NCBI RefSeq assembly: GCF_001634365.1
Contig: NZ_CP014578.1
Coordinates: forward strand, 4,464,001-4,528,000
Source: Paraburkholderia phytofirmans OLGA172
GTDB lineage: Bacteria > Pseudomonadota > Gammaproteobacteria > Burkholderiales > Burkholderiaceae
Direction: 5' to 3'
DNA length: 64,000 bases
Each line of letters starts with the position of its first letter. Positions within the stretch are counted from its first letter, which is position 1. A program made the position numbers and the translations under genes. Shown here one piece after another: positions 1 to 8,896 of the stretch. The notes under the pieces are model-generated. The model was given only the letters and a program-made list of their open reading frames with translations, did not search any database and was not told where the DNA came from.

Positions 1-75
1 GGCTGAATGGCCAGCTTGCGGCACGCGCGGCTTCCGCTATGCTGACGGTCGACATGACAACGCGGGAGCGCGAAA

Positions 76-672
76 GTGACACAGCGATGCAACTGGGTAT
101 CGAGCGAAGCGCTCGCACACTACCATGACACCGAATGGGGCGTGCCCTCGCGCGACGATCAGCATCTGTTCGAAATGCTGGTGCTGGAAGGCGCGCAGGC
201 GGGTTTGTCATGGTCGACGATTCTCAACAAACGGACCGGCTATCGCCGCGCATTCGCCGACTTCGATATCGGCAAGGTCGCGCGCTTTACGCCTAAACAC
301 GTCGATGCGCTGGTGCTGGACGAAAGTATTGTGCGCCATCGCGGCAAGATCGAGTCGGCCATTACCAACGCGCGCGCCGTGCAGCAGATCCAGGCCGAAC
401 ACGGCTCGCTCGCCAACTTCGTATGGTCATTCGTCGATCAGACACCAATCCAGAACGATTGGGCATCGTATAAACAGGCGCCGGCATCCACCGAAATTTC
501 GGACGCGCTCAGCAAGGGGCTGAAGCGCTATGGCTGCAAGTTCGTCGGCTCGACGATCTGCTACGCGTTCATGCAGGCGGTCGGCATGGTGAACGACCAC
601 GAGGCGAGCTGTATGTGCCGTGCGCGATGCGCGGCGCTCGGCAAGAAGGGACGCAATCGTAAAGCGGGCTGA
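76..672 (+). CDS. tag: DNA-3-methyladenine glycosylase I
   Basis: This enzyme removes 3-methyladenine from alkylated DNA in the cytoplasm, the first step of base excision repair. The 198-residue length fits the family (about 190). The N-terminus has Cys5 and the YHDTEWG motif with His17, followed by LEGAQAGLSW, which carries the base-pocket Glu of the family. The C-terminus has NDHEASCMCR. Cys5, His17 and this C-terminal His/Cys pair match the zinc-binding positions of the E. coli enzyme. The start is a GTG, because the conserved RCNWV begins only four residues in. It stands alone, and rpsU faces it from the other strand. Confidence 0.95.
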   Translation: MTQRCNWVSSEALAHYHDTEWGVPSRDDQHLFEMLVLEGAQAGLSWSTILNKRTGYRRAFADFDIGKVARFTPKHVDALVLDESIVRHRGKIESAITNARAVQQIQAEHGSLANFVWSFVDQTPIQNDWASYKQAPASTEISDALSKGLKRYGCKFVGSTICYAFMQAVGMVNDHEASCMCRARCAALGKKGRNRKAG

Positions 673-845
673 TGTGCCGGCGGGCACCGGGCGGCGCCGC
701 CAGACCAGCACAAACGGCAAACTAGCCAAGCCCGCGAATTGAAAGCGCTTCCGGCATGCTACATCGGCAAAGCACCTGTCGCGGCGCCCGCTTAAAAAGC
801 AAACCGGCGACTCAACCGTGCAAGCCCAGCGCAAAGCAGCGCCCC

Positions 846-893
846 CAAAAGCAAAACGGCGATGTGGCTTCTTTCGAAGCTCACACCGCCGTT
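846..893 (-). terminator. Rho-independent terminator of rpsU
   Basis: Read on the minus strand, AACGGCG...CGCCGTT closes a long, nearly perfect hairpin with a second inner stem (GTGTGAGCTTC / GAAGCCACA). It is followed by TTTTGCTTTTGG. It lies 21 bases past the rpsU stop codon. Confidence 0.8.
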
Positions 894-913
894 CGGCGTG
901 CGAAACAGGCTGC

Positions 914-1126
914 TTAGTGCAGCTTTTTCGGCAGCATCTGGCTGCGCAGGCGCTTGTGCAGGCGCTTCACAGCAGCAGCCTTCTTGCGCTTACGTGCCGT
1001 GGTCGGCTTTTCGTACGATTGGCGCTCACGCAGTTCAGCGATCAGGCCATTCTTTTCGATTGCGCGACGAAAGCGGCGAATCGCCACTTCGAACGGCTCG
1101 TTTTCTTTCAGAAGAATCGTCGTCAT
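914..1126 (-). CDS. rpsU: 30S ribosomal protein S21
   Basis: S21 is a small-subunit ribosomal protein that helps mRNA base-pair with the 16S 3' end. The 70-residue protein starts [21 protein letters not shown] and has the expected Lys/Arg-rich tail ([17 protein letters not shown]). Length and both ends match the family. It is monocistronic here: there is open space upstream and a strong hairpin terminator downstream. The usual rpsU-dnaG-rpoD arrangement is not present in this window. Confidence 0.97.
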   Translation of the reverse strand: MTTILLKENEPFEVAIRRFRRAIEKNGLIAELRERQSYEKPTTARKRKKAAAVKRLHKRLRSQMLPKKLH

Positions 1127-1635
1127 GTAATTCCTAACTCAATCACTTGATAGGGGTAAATTGCGTGGCGGGATACCGCTCACGCGCCGGCCCTCCGGTC
1201 GTTCCGATTCGTGGCCAGTAACAGGCAAACGCGGGCAGAACCCGGCCAAACCACGAATGAAACGAGAGGCATAACGGCCACGGAGGCCGGAAAAGAGAGG
1301 TGGGGAGTTCACCGCGGAACGCGGACAGACGTAATGCCAAAGCCACGTCTGCTGCCGTTTCGCCAACCTTTCATCAATGAAAAATATTGACGAAACAGGC
1401 AAAGATCTCAATTCACTCCCGATAATATCAGGAAACTCACCATCCTACCAGGGGTTTAGCGTTTGCACCAGGTCCCTCGCGCGATCAGGCATGCCAGTGC
1501 GACGGGGGCCGGCGTGCTGCCGTGCCGCTCGGCGACCCGGTCGAGCGCCCTAATCAAGTCGTACACGATTGAAATTCGGATTTGCAGAATACGAGGAATC
1601 GGGGGAGACATGACTGCCTGCCCCCTTGTTGGCGC
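1127..1635. other. Intergenic region between rpsU and the SerC-type gene
   Basis: No convincing gene is seen in this roughly 500-base gap. It must hold the rpsU promoter (minus strand), but I cannot pick one with confidence. The best sequence is TTGAGA near 1410, 17 bases from AATATT, which is weak. A short G5/C5 inverted repeat lies at about 1600-1625, past the 3' end of the SerC-type gene, but it lacks a T tract. Confidence 0.4.
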
Positions 1636-2730
1636 TCACACGCGTTGCAGACTAAATTCCGTCAGGGCATTCGTCAGGATATCGACCGCCTCCTCCGTAA
1701 CGGCGTTATATAGCGACGCCCGCAACCCTCCAATCGAACGATGGCCCTCCAGCCCGACGATCCCCTGTTCCCGCGCCGCCTCGATAAATGCATCGTCGAG
1801 TCGCGCATCGCCAAACGTAAACGCCACATTCATCTGCGAGCGCCACGGGCGATCCGCGTGGATCGTCACCGCATCGCCCAAAGCGTCCAGTGTTTCGTAT
1901 AACCGCTTCGCCTTTCTTTCGTTGATGCTTTGCATCGAATGCAAACCGCCAATCTCGAAGCGCAGCCAACGCGTAATCAACGTCATGACATAGATCGCGA
2001 ATACGGGCGGCGTGTTGTAGTTCGAGCCATGTGACACATGCGTGCGAAAGTCGAGAATGGCCGGCAGGCCATCCGGAACCCGTTCGAGAAGAGACCGTTT
2101 GATGATCGCAACCGTCACCCCTGCAGGACCCAGATTCTTCTGTGCATGGGCATACATCATCGAGAATACATCTGGCCGGAACGGCTTCGACAGAAAATCG
2201 GACGACATATCCGCAATGAGCGGCACCGGCATCTGATCTTCGCAAACAGGAAATTGCAAGCCCTCCACGGTCTCGTTCGACACGTAGTGCAGATAAGCGG
2301 CCGACCTCGACACATCCAGCGCCCGAAGGTCGGGCAGTTGCCGATAGCCCGTCGCGCGACCATCCCAGGCGACCTTTCTCGCGCTCACTTTGGCCGCTTC
2401 CGACGTCGCCCGGCCGCTCCAATAGCCGGACGTCACGTATTCCGGCGGTGCGCTGGCCTGCGCGGCGAAATTCATTGGAATCATCGCGAACTGCAGACTG
2501 CTGCCACCCTGCAGAAATGTGACCGCGTAGTCATCGGAAATGCCGAGCAGGCAGCGCAGGTTCTGTTCTGCTTCATTCAGTATCGACCGGAACCAGTCTG
2601 ATCGATGACTCATGCCGAGCACAGATATGCCCGTCTCCGGCAGGCGCGCAACGGCCTCACGGGTTTGCTCCAGCACGGTTTCCGGAAGCGCACCGGGACC
2701 ACCGGAAAAATTCAATGTGTTGGATTTCAT
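1636..2730 (-). CDS. serC: SerC-type phosphoserine aminotransferase, cassette copy
   Basis: The sequence is a full-length class V PLP aminotransferase of the SerC family, which interconverts 3-phosphohydroxypyruvate and phosphoserine using glutamate. The N-terminal LNFSGGPGALP, the MSHRSDWF phosphate-binding stretch, the HAQKNLGPAG motif with the PLP lysine, and the C-terminal EGHRSIGGLRAS are all intact. Starting at the ATG at 2730 puts the PLP lysine at residue 198, as in E. coli SerC. A start at 2763 overlaps the stop of the upstream gene and would add 11 non-family residues, but it cannot be excluded because it would allow translational coupling. It is the last gene of a cassette with a peptide and an ATP-grasp protein, not with pheA/aroA. 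It is therefore probably a dedicated paralogue (inference). Confidence 0.88.
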   Translation of the reverse strand: MKSNTLNFSGGPGALPETVLEQTREAVARLPETGISVLGMSHRSDWFRSILNEAEQNLRCLLGISDDYAVTFLQGGSSLQFAMIPMNFAAQASAPPEYVTSGYWSGRATSEAAKVSARKVAWDGRATGYRQLPDLRALDVSRSAAYLHYVSNETVEGLQFPVCEDQMPVPLIADMSSDFLSKPFRPDVFSMMYAHAQKNLGPAGVTVAIIKRSLLERVPDGLPAILDFRTHVSHGSNYNTPPVFAIYVMTLITRWLRFEIGGLHSMQSINERKAKRLYETLDALGDAVTIHADRPWRSQMNVAFTFGDARLDDAFIEAAREQGIVGLEGHRSIGGLRASLYNAVTEEAVDILTNALTEFSLQRV

Positions 2731-2756
2731 GGTTCGTGGACAAGCCTTCGGTTGAA

Positions 2757-3998
2757 TTAACATGAGCCCGCAGCCGCGCGGCGCAGCATCTGGTGAAATG
2801 CGTCGAAGACTCGATGCATTTGCGGCGCCTTATAAGGAAACGTGCCTGGATCGTCCATGTCATGCACGACCATCGCGGTGGCAATCTCGAAGATGAGCAG
2901 GCGGCCATCGCTCGTTTCGGCGCAGTCAAATCCTACGTAATCCAGATCAGTCGTTTCAGCAATCATGCGAAGCGCTTCGCGGTGACGCACCGCGAAGTCG
3001 GAATCGAAGCTCGCCATCAGGCGCGCCTCCTCCTCCCGGCGCTCAGGGTGCGCAATCATCTCGGCGTACGGATAGTGGACCATCCATTCGCGCGAAATCC
3101 CCATATGACACGCGAAAGGCGCTCCCTCGATCATCACGATCCGGTACTTACGGAACAAGCCGTCTGCGCTGCTGTAGTCGATAAAGGGGGCGACGTAATA
3201 TTCCTGAATGTCCGTGCCGTTCACATAACGTGCAAGGTCAAGCCCGTCAGACACTTTCACCAGCCCTTGTCCGGCGTGCGAGCCCACCGGCCTCACAATC
3301 AACGGGTAGTGTTCGTCCAGCACATCTGACAGATCGAACGCGCCCGACGCAGCTTCGAGAATCCGCTCGCGGGACAGCCGCACGGTGTGCGCCATACAAA
3401 TCCCGTGGACCTTGCCCAGCAGCGCATAGGCGGCGTCACGCGTCGTGTGCAAGATGCGCTCGGGCCGGTTGAGCACTCGACAATCAGCGCGACCGGTCAG
3501 CGATGCGATTCGAGCGAGTGGCTCAGCGTTTTCATCCGACGCGCACGCGGCGACGAGAATGACATCGTGTTCCGGCAAACTCGTGTCCTGGGGCAAATTT
3601 CCATCAACGTACATCACGTCGATCTGAAGGTCGGCGTTCTCAACCAGGCATTCGAACGGCGTATTCGCCATGAGATCGCCAGGCGATTTGAGCACGAGCA
3701 CCTTTACCGGCGCCTCGGCCGAATGCGCACTCTTTAGCCGGTAGTGCCTGCGCATTTGAATTGCCAGGTTTTGAACGGTGAGTGCGGACGCTTTCTGGTA
3801 TTTGAGTTCCAGCACCAGGGACAAATCGAGCAGAGCGTACGGATCTTCATGGCGCTCGCTGTGCGCGAGCAAGCGATCCCCAAGCGGCGTGAGATCGTTT
3901 CCCGCTGTTGCTTCTCTGAGCAAAGTGGCCAGACCCAATGGCTGATAAGGCGGTGCATGCCCCGCCTCCACAGCGAGCGGTGTTTGAACAGGATTCAT
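2757..3998 (-). CDS. ATP-grasp ligase with TPR-like N-terminus
   Basis: This 413-residue protein has a helical, TPR-like N-terminus (about 20-90), a Rossmann-like pre-ATP-grasp region (98-200) and a C-terminal ATP-grasp fold. ATP-grasp signs are LIVRPVGSHAGQG (233-245, nucleotide lysine/arginine and glycine loop), FRKYRIVMIEG (282-292) and YVGFDCAETSDGRLLIFEI (354-372). Family members join a carboxylate to an amine through an acyl-phosphate. The metal site is odd: the usual Glu-x-Asn after the last strand reads Glu371-Ile-Ala. It lies 73 bases after the small peptide gene, and its stop overlaps a possible start of the SerC-type gene, so the three are probably one operon. The substrate is unknown. 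A peptide ligase acting on the neighbouring peptide is an inference. Confidence 0.8.
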   Translation of the reverse strand: MNPVQTPLAVEAGHAPPYQPLGLATLLREATAGNDLTPLGDRLLAHSERHEDPYALLDLSLVLELKYQKASALTVQNLAIQMRRHYRLKSAHSAEAPVKVLVLKSPGDLMANTPFECLVENADLQIDVMYVDGNLPQDTSLPEHDVILVAACASDENAEPLARIASLTGRADCRVLNRPERILHTTRDAAYALLGKVHGICMAHTVRLSRERILEAASGAFDLSDVLDEHYPLIVRPVGSHAGQGLVKVSDGLDLARYVNGTDIQEYYVAPFIDYSSADGLFRKYRIVMIEGAPFACHMGISREWMVHYPYAEMIAHPERREEEARLMASFDSDFAVRHREALRMIAETTDLDYVGFDCAETSDGRLLIFEIATAMVVHDMDDPGTFPYKAPQMHRVFDAFHQMLRRAAAGSC

Positions 3999-4071
3999 GG
4001 ATATGGGACGCTTCGATAAAGTGATACAGGGTGAGAGGAGTCACCCTCGCATGCGTTGTCTTACGCAGGGT

Positions 4072-4269
4072 TCAGTCAAGCCGCGGTGGACGGGCAAGCG
4101 TAAGGACACGAGCGTCCGCAGTGGTCTCGCCCACATAACCCACCTCGTCGCAAAACCATCCTTCGGGCATCATCGCCGTTGACATTGCATCTTCCTGATT
4201 CGCGCGAAGCGGGACACGAGTCAGTGTGCTGGCAACCAAGGACAGCTTCAGGCGGTTGATGCGTGACAT
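4072..4269 (-). CDS. Small peptide, candidate precursor/substrate of the cassette
   Basis: This is a 65-residue protein starting MSRINRLKLSLVASTL. An AAAGGA ribosome binding site lies eight bases before the ATG at 4269, which fixes the start within a longer open frame. The first 23 residues are basic and hydrophobic and resemble a leader. The middle holds PEGWFCDEVGYVGE (35-48) with the only Cys (40) and Trp (38). The tail is LTLARPPRLD. It is the first gene of the operon with the ATP-grasp and SerC-type enzymes. I do not recognise a family. The size, the leader-like start, the strong ribosome binding site and the tailoring-type neighbours suggest a modified-peptide precursor, but the sequence alone does not prove this. 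Confidence 0.6.
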   Translation of the reverse strand: MSRINRLKLSLVASTLTRVPLRANQEDAMSTAMMPEGWFCDEVGYVGETTADARVLTLARPPRLD

Positions 4270-4307
4270 GTCTATGTCCTTTCGTAGAAGAATAATCCGG
4301 TACAAGC

Positions 4308-4351
4308 GGGGGCGCGAAGCTGCCTGCGCGGAGATTTCAAATCGCGCCCCC
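4308..4351. repeat. Inverted repeat in the leader of the peptide cassette
   Basis: GGGGGCGCG (4308-4316) and CGCGCCCCC (4343-4351) form a perfect 9-bp inverted repeat about 40 bases upstream of the small peptide gene. In the transcript it would be a strong 5' hairpin. It could be a regulatory stem or an operator. There is no T tract, so a simple terminator is unlikely. Confidence 0.5.
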
Positions 4352-4414
4352 AGCTTAGATTACTGGAACCGGACGGAACTCAAAGAAGGAACAGAGGACG
4401 AAATGGCCGCCTAT

Positions 4415-6277
4415 TCACGTGAACCGCGCGACTCGTAACGAAAGCTCGTCGCGCACGCGCTTGATCACTCCGCCCCAGTCATGCGCTCCCGTCTGGCGAA
4501 AAAGCCGTGCACTCGGGTACCAGGGCGTGTCGGTGCGATCGTGCATCCAGCGCCAATCCGGAAAGTGCGGCAGCAGGATCCACACCGGGCGCGCCAGCGC
4601 CCCGGCCAGATGGGCGATCGAGGTGTCGACCGAGATCACCAGGTCGAGTTGTTCGAGCAGTGCCGCCGTATCGGCAAAGTCCTCCAGTTGGGCACCAAAC
4701 GAGATTACGCCGGCATGCCGCTCCAACACCGCGCGATCCGCGTCGCGGATCTCTGGCTGCGGGATCACCCAGTCAACGCCCGGTAAGTCAAAGCAGGCTT
4801 CGAAAGCAGCGAGCGGAATCGAGCGCAGCGCGTCGTTCTTGAACTGCGGATTGCCGGCCGTTGCGAGACCAACCCGCAATCGTCCCGTCGCGCTGCGAGC
4901 CGCGAGCCGCTCGCGCCAGAGCGCTCGCCGCTCCACGGGTGCGCGAAGATAGCCGCTCGGCTCACGGGTGGTGTCAGGCGTCGTCCGGAGTGCGCGCGGC
5001 AGACTGAGCAGCAAGCATTGATGGTCGCCATCGGGTCGCGCGTCGCCGCGCGCAACGATCTCGACACCCCAGTCCCGGCTCACTTCGTCGAACAACGGCC
5101 GCAGCGGCGGTTGAACCTCGAGGATCACGCGCTGCGCGAGAGCCGCTACCTGTGGCGCATAGCGCGCGAACTGGATCGTGTCGCCGAGGCCCTGTTCGGC
5201 AATCAGCAGAATCGTCTTATCGGCGAGCGGCTCTTCGCCGGACCAACAGGACGGCAGACTTTCGAGCATCCGCTGCCCTTCGCGCTTGCCATACGCGCGC
5301 CAACCTCCCGCATAGTCGCCTCGGCGCAGCAGCAGGCCCGCCTCGTCGAGCCAGGCCTCGTCCCAGTCAGGACGCACGCGACGCGCCGCCTGAAAGCACG
5401 CCAGCGCCGCGTCGTCGGCACGCATCATCGCCAGCGCGTTACCCATATGACGCAGAGCCGTCGCCCGGTTCGGCTCGAGTTCCAGCGCACGTTCGAACCA
5501 GGGCAGTGCCTCCCCGGGTTGGCCGCCCTTGCCCAACGCCAGGCCGATCGACTCGCAGATAGCGGAGGTGGGCAAAGCGTGGACCGGCAAACACGGATAG
5601 CTGAGCGGCGCCGGTGGCGTGAGAGTCTGCGCCGCTGCGTCAGCATCCTGCCGCGTGCGTTCCGAAAGCTCCAGGGCGCGCGACAGTCCCTGCAACGCGG
5701 CCATGGCCCGGCCGAGCTCCATGAATGTTTTGCCGATTCCATAGTGTGCCCATGCCGATGACGGTTCGAGCATGGCCGCGCGCTGATAGGCGGCGAGCGC
5801 ATCCGGCAACCGGAACAGCACCGCCAATGCGTCGCCGCGCGCAGCGTGGGCGCAGGCGTCGTCGGCATTGCCCGCGACCGCATGGTCCGCTTGCGCCAAC
5901 GCTTCTTCCGGCGCATCGAGCGCGAGGAGCGTGCGCGAATAGGCAAGCTGGAGTCGCGACGCTATTGGGAGATTGTCCGCGCTTGATGCATCGGTCGATG
6001 CATCCCCCTCCAGAACGGCTTCGAACTGTTCACGTGCCGCGGCATGGTCGCCGGCAGCCGAAAGCGAAAGCGCGAGCCGCGCCTGCAAGCCGGGTAATGC
6101 CGGCACGGCAATATGTGCAGCCCTTAATAGGGTGGCGGCGTCCGCATGGCGGCATTGAGCATCGAGGATCGCGGCGAGCCGCAGCAATGCGGATGCGCTC
6201 GCATGCGCCTCGGCGTATGCGTCGATTTCCGGACCGGTATGCAGGCCGGCGCACATTCGACAAAGCGGGTCCGACAT
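4415..6277 (-). CDS. TPR protein with GT9-like glycosyltransferase domain
   Basis: About 620 residues. The N-terminal half is a chain of TPR helices (for example ALAAYQRAAMLEPSSAWAHY, ALPWFERALELEPNRATA, ALACFQAARRVRPDWDEA). The C-terminal part resembles ADP-heptose:LPS heptosyltransferases (GT9): a LLIAEQGLGDTIQFARY strand-loop and DLVISVDTSIAHLAGALARPVWIL near the end, the usual nucleotide-sugar site of that fold. Proteins of this build commonly sit beside flagellin in Burkholderiaceae. This one is divergent from fliC, so flagellin glycosylation is a reasonable inference. The start is uncertain: ATG codons at 6277 and 6283 and a TTG at 6340 all lack a good ribosome binding site. Confidence 0.8.
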   Translation of the reverse strand: MSDPLCRMCAGLHTGPEIDAYAEAHASASALLRLAAILDAQCRHADAATLLRAAHIAVPALPGLQARLALSLSAAGDHAAAREQFEAVLEGDASTDASSADNLPIASRLQLAYSRTLLALDAPEEALAQADHAVAGNADDACAHAARGDALAVLFRLPDALAAYQRAAMLEPSSAWAHYGIGKTFMELGRAMAALQGLSRALELSERTRQDADAAAQTLTPPAPLSYPCLPVHALPTSAICESIGLALGKGGQPGEALPWFERALELEPNRATALRHMGNALAMMRADDAALACFQAARRVRPDWDEAWLDEAGLLLRRGDYAGGWRAYGKREGQRMLESLPSCWSGEEPLADKTILLIAEQGLGDTIQFARYAPQVAALAQRVILEVQPPLRPLFDEVSRDWGVEIVARGDARPDGDHQCLLLSLPRALRTTPDTTREPSGYLRAPVERRALWRERLAARSATGRLRVGLATAGNPQFKNDALRSIPLAAFEACFDLPGVDWVIPQPEIRDADRAVLERHAGVISFGAQLEDFADTAALLEQLDLVISVDTSIAHLAGALARPVWILLPHFPDWRWMHDRTDTPWYPSARLFRQTGAHDWGGVIKRVRDELSLRVARFT

Positions 6278-6799
6278 AAGCATAAGCAAGGGTGTTGACA
6301 AGTGAGTGCCGCCATTCTTAATCAGGTCGGCGGGCAACAAAGGTCGAAACAGCGGGCTAAGTTAGGGCTAACTTGGGGAATCACCACTTGTTGCGTAGCA
6401 GCATCGAATGACCGGCGTGCGCCGGGTCGGACGGGGCTGAACGAGACTATGAGGCCGATGGACGGCGTCTTCTCGCGCAGATGCAGGGGCTCGACGCCAA
6501 AGCGGCCGACAGGGCATCGCGCGATGGCAAGCGGCGGGAGCGGTGGCCCCGCTGCGGCACCCGACTGCCCGCGAGCGTGCGCTGATGATGCGGACTGGCT
6601 GTTCCACTGACTGGTGAGCCTGCCTCCAGTGCGGTCAGAAAGGTGGAATGTTGCGGCACTGACCAGATATCGGGGCTAAAGATTTCCAGAGCCTATCCGA
6701 TAACCCATTTAACGGCGGCAAATGGACAGTGCGGTGCACGGCCGTACGTTACGGCGGAGTTGCCGGAATGCGCTAACTATTGAATAAAGGAGTGCTGGA
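6278..6799. other. Divergent intergenic region upstream of fliC
   Basis: This roughly 520-base region separates the minus-strand TPR/GT9 gene from fliC. It carries the FliA promoter of fliC (6677-6703) and a transcribed leader of about 90 bases. No further gene is supported; the open frames seen here are short and have no family features. Confidence 0.6.
6677..6703 (+). promoter_or_regulatory. FliA (sigma-28) promoter of fliC
   Basis: TAAA (6677-6680), a 15-base spacer and TCCGATAA (6696-6703) match the sigma-28 consensus TAAA-N15-GCCGATAA at all but one position. It lies about 100 bases upstream of the flagellin start codon, where a class III flagellar promoter is expected. Confidence 0.9.
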
Positions 6800-8701
6800 A
6801 TGACTACGGTTATCAATACCAACATTGCGTCGCAGATCGCGCAGAACAATTTGATGAACAACCAGGCTGCGGTGACCAACGCGATCACCCAGCTGTCGTC
6901 GGGTCTCTCGATCAACAGCGCAGCGGACAACCCCGCCGGCCTCGCGATCGCGACGACGCTGCAAGCGCAGATCAACGGCCAGACCGTTGCGCAGCAGAAC
7001 GCGAATAACGGCATTTCGCTGGCGCAAACCGGCCAAAGCGCGCTGACGCAAATCACCAACAACCTGCAGACGATCCGCCAGCTCGCCGTGCAGGCATCGA
7101 ACGCATCGAACACGGCTGCGAACCGCGCGGCGCTGAACCAGGAAGTCCAGCAGTCGCTCGCACAGATCAACACGATCGCGACGACGACCGCCTTCAACGG
7201 CCAGAGCCTGCTCGACGGTTCGTTCGGCACGCAGAATTTCCAGATCGGCGCGAACGCCGGCCAGACGATCGGGGTCAACCTGACCCAGGGCGCGCAGACG
7301 TCGCAAATCGGCCAGACGTCGAACACGACGTTCTCGCTTCAAGGCCTGGCCAACGGCGGCCTCTCGGTCGAATCGCTGAACGTCGCAGTGGGTGGCTCGC
7401 CTGCCGTCACAATCGGCGCTGCCGTCGCGGGCAGCGCCCCTGGCCAGAGCGCGGACAGCGCGTACGCCGCAGCGCAAGCGATCACCAACGCGAACATCCC
7501 CGGCCTCACCGCAAGCGCTTCGAACACGCAAGTTGCGACGTTCAACCAAATCATAAACACCTCCACTACGACGGCTGAAACACTCAACCTGTCGATCAAC
7601 GGCCAGAACGTGTTTGGCTCGACGGGCCTGTCGGTGGCCGCAAGCGGCACGGTGAATGCAACGACCGTGCTCAACGCGATCAACAGCGCATCGGGCGCGA
7701 CCGGCGTGACCGCAACGCTCGGCGCGGACGGCAAGACGTTCACGTTCAACGCAGCGGACGGTAGCAACATCACGATCGCCCAAGGCACGACCGGCGGTAC
7801 CGACATTAACGGCGGCTTGGACAACACAGCACTGAAGATCAACAACGTAGCTGGCAAGCTCACCCAGCTGACTGCTGGGGCAGCGGGTGTGGGTGACATC
7901 AGCACGTCGACAGGCACGCTACATGGCTCGGTCACGCTGTCGTCGGCCAGCCAGGTGACGCTTTCGGGCACTGGTGCGGACGACATCGCGGCGCAAACGG
8001 ATAACACCACGAATTCCGCCGACAACCTGCAGACGATCCAGACGTACACGGCAACCTCGGGCATAACGGCACCCGTTGGCGGCACTGATACCTTGGCGAT
8101 TTCTGGCGGTAACGTTGGCGCCACCCCCGTGAACATCACAATCCAAACGACTGACACGGCGGCGTCGATTGCACAAACGATCAACACGACCGCGCCACTG
8201 CAAGCTGCAGGCGTGACCGCAAGCGTGAACGCAAAAGGCGAACTGGTCGTGAAGGACTCGCAAAACACGCCGGGGGCGCTCAACGACCTTACGTTCGCGG
8301 ACGGCGGCCTTAATGGTTTCGTCTCGGGTCTGGCTACGGCGGGTTCGCCGCCTGTCCAGCAAAACAGCTACGTCGCCTCTTCGGGCGGCTCGCTTGCGAA
8401 CGTCGACGTGCTGACGGTTGCCGACTCACAAAAGACCATCCAGACCGTCGACGCTGCGCTGAGCCAGATCAGCACGCTGCAAGGTCAGTTGGGCGCGGTG
8501 CAGAACCGTTTCACGTCGGTCATCTCGAACCTGAGCTCGTCGGTGCAAAACGCCCAGTCGACGCAATCGTCGATTCAGGACACGAACTACGCCAGCGAAA
8601 CGTCGGCGCTGTCGCGTGCGCAGGTCCTGTCGCAGGCCGCCCAGGCAATGGTCGCGCAGGCGAACCAGTTGCCGCAGCAAGTCCTGAAGCTGTTGCAGTA
8701 A
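6800..8701 (+). CDS. fliC: Flagellin
   Basis: Flagellin is exported by the flagellar type III system and polymerises into the filament. The N-terminal D0/D1 block (INTNIASQIAQNNL ... LSSGLSINSAADNPAGLAIA) and the C-terminal D1/D0 block (NRFTSVISNLSS ... AQVLSQAAQAMVAQANQLPQ) are intact. Between them, residues of roughly 180-540 form a long Ser/Thr/Asn-rich variable D2/D3 region. At 633 residues it is larger than minimal beta-proteobacterial flagellins (about 275-400). AAAGGAG precedes the ATG at good distance. A FliA promoter lies upstream and a terminator downstream. TPR glycosyltransferases on both sides make glycosylation of the exposed region plausible. Confidence 0.97.
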   Translation: MTTVINTNIASQIAQNNLMNNQAAVTNAITQLSSGLSINSAADNPAGLAIATTLQAQINGQTVAQQNANNGISLAQTGQSALTQITNNLQTIRQLAVQASNASNTAANRAALNQEVQQSLAQINTIATTTAFNGQSLLDGSFGTQNFQIGANAGQTIGVNLTQGAQTSQIGQTSNTTFSLQGLANGGLSVESLNVAVGGSPAVTIGAAVAGSAPGQSADSAYAAAQAITNANIPGLTASASNTQVATFNQIINTSTTTAETLNLSINGQNVFGSTGLSVAASGTVNATTVLNAINSASGATGVTATLGADGKTFTFNAADGSNITIAQGTTGGTDINGGLDNTALKINNVAGKLTQLTAGAAGVGDISTSTGTLHGSVTLSSASQVTLSGTGADDIAAQTDNTTNSADNLQTIQTYTATSGITAPVGGTDTLAISGGNVGATPVNITIQTTDTAASIAQTINTTAPLQAAGVTASVNAKGELVVKDSQNTPGALNDLTFADGGLNGFVSGLATAGSPPVQQNSYVASSGGSLANVDVLTVADSQKTIQTVDAALSQISTLQGQLGAVQNRFTSVISNLSSSVQNAQSTQSSIQDTNYASETSALSRAQVLSQAAQAMVAQANQLPQQVLKLLQ

Positions 8702-8735
8702 CGTTTCTGGCGTAACGCAGTAAGCAGATAGTAGA

Positions 8736-8764
8736 CGGCCGGCGCGTATGCGCCGGCCGGTTTT
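8736..8764 (+). terminator. Terminator of fliC
   Basis: CGGCCGGCGC (8736-8745) and GCGCCGGCCG (8750-8759) form a perfect 10-bp stem with a GTAT loop, followed by GTTTT, 35 bases after the fliC stop. A second inverted repeat (TTTTGGAGGC / GCCTCCAAAA, 8761-8797) begins directly after it. Confidence 0.85.
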
Positions 8765-8896
8765 GGAGGCGTCGCTCTTACAGCGCCGCCTCCAAAACCG
8801 ACACACAAGCGGCGGATGCTGGCAGCCTCGCTCACACACCGCCACATTCGCTGCAAGGCCGGCGCGATGCGCCGCTCCAGAAGGCACAGGCTCAGC

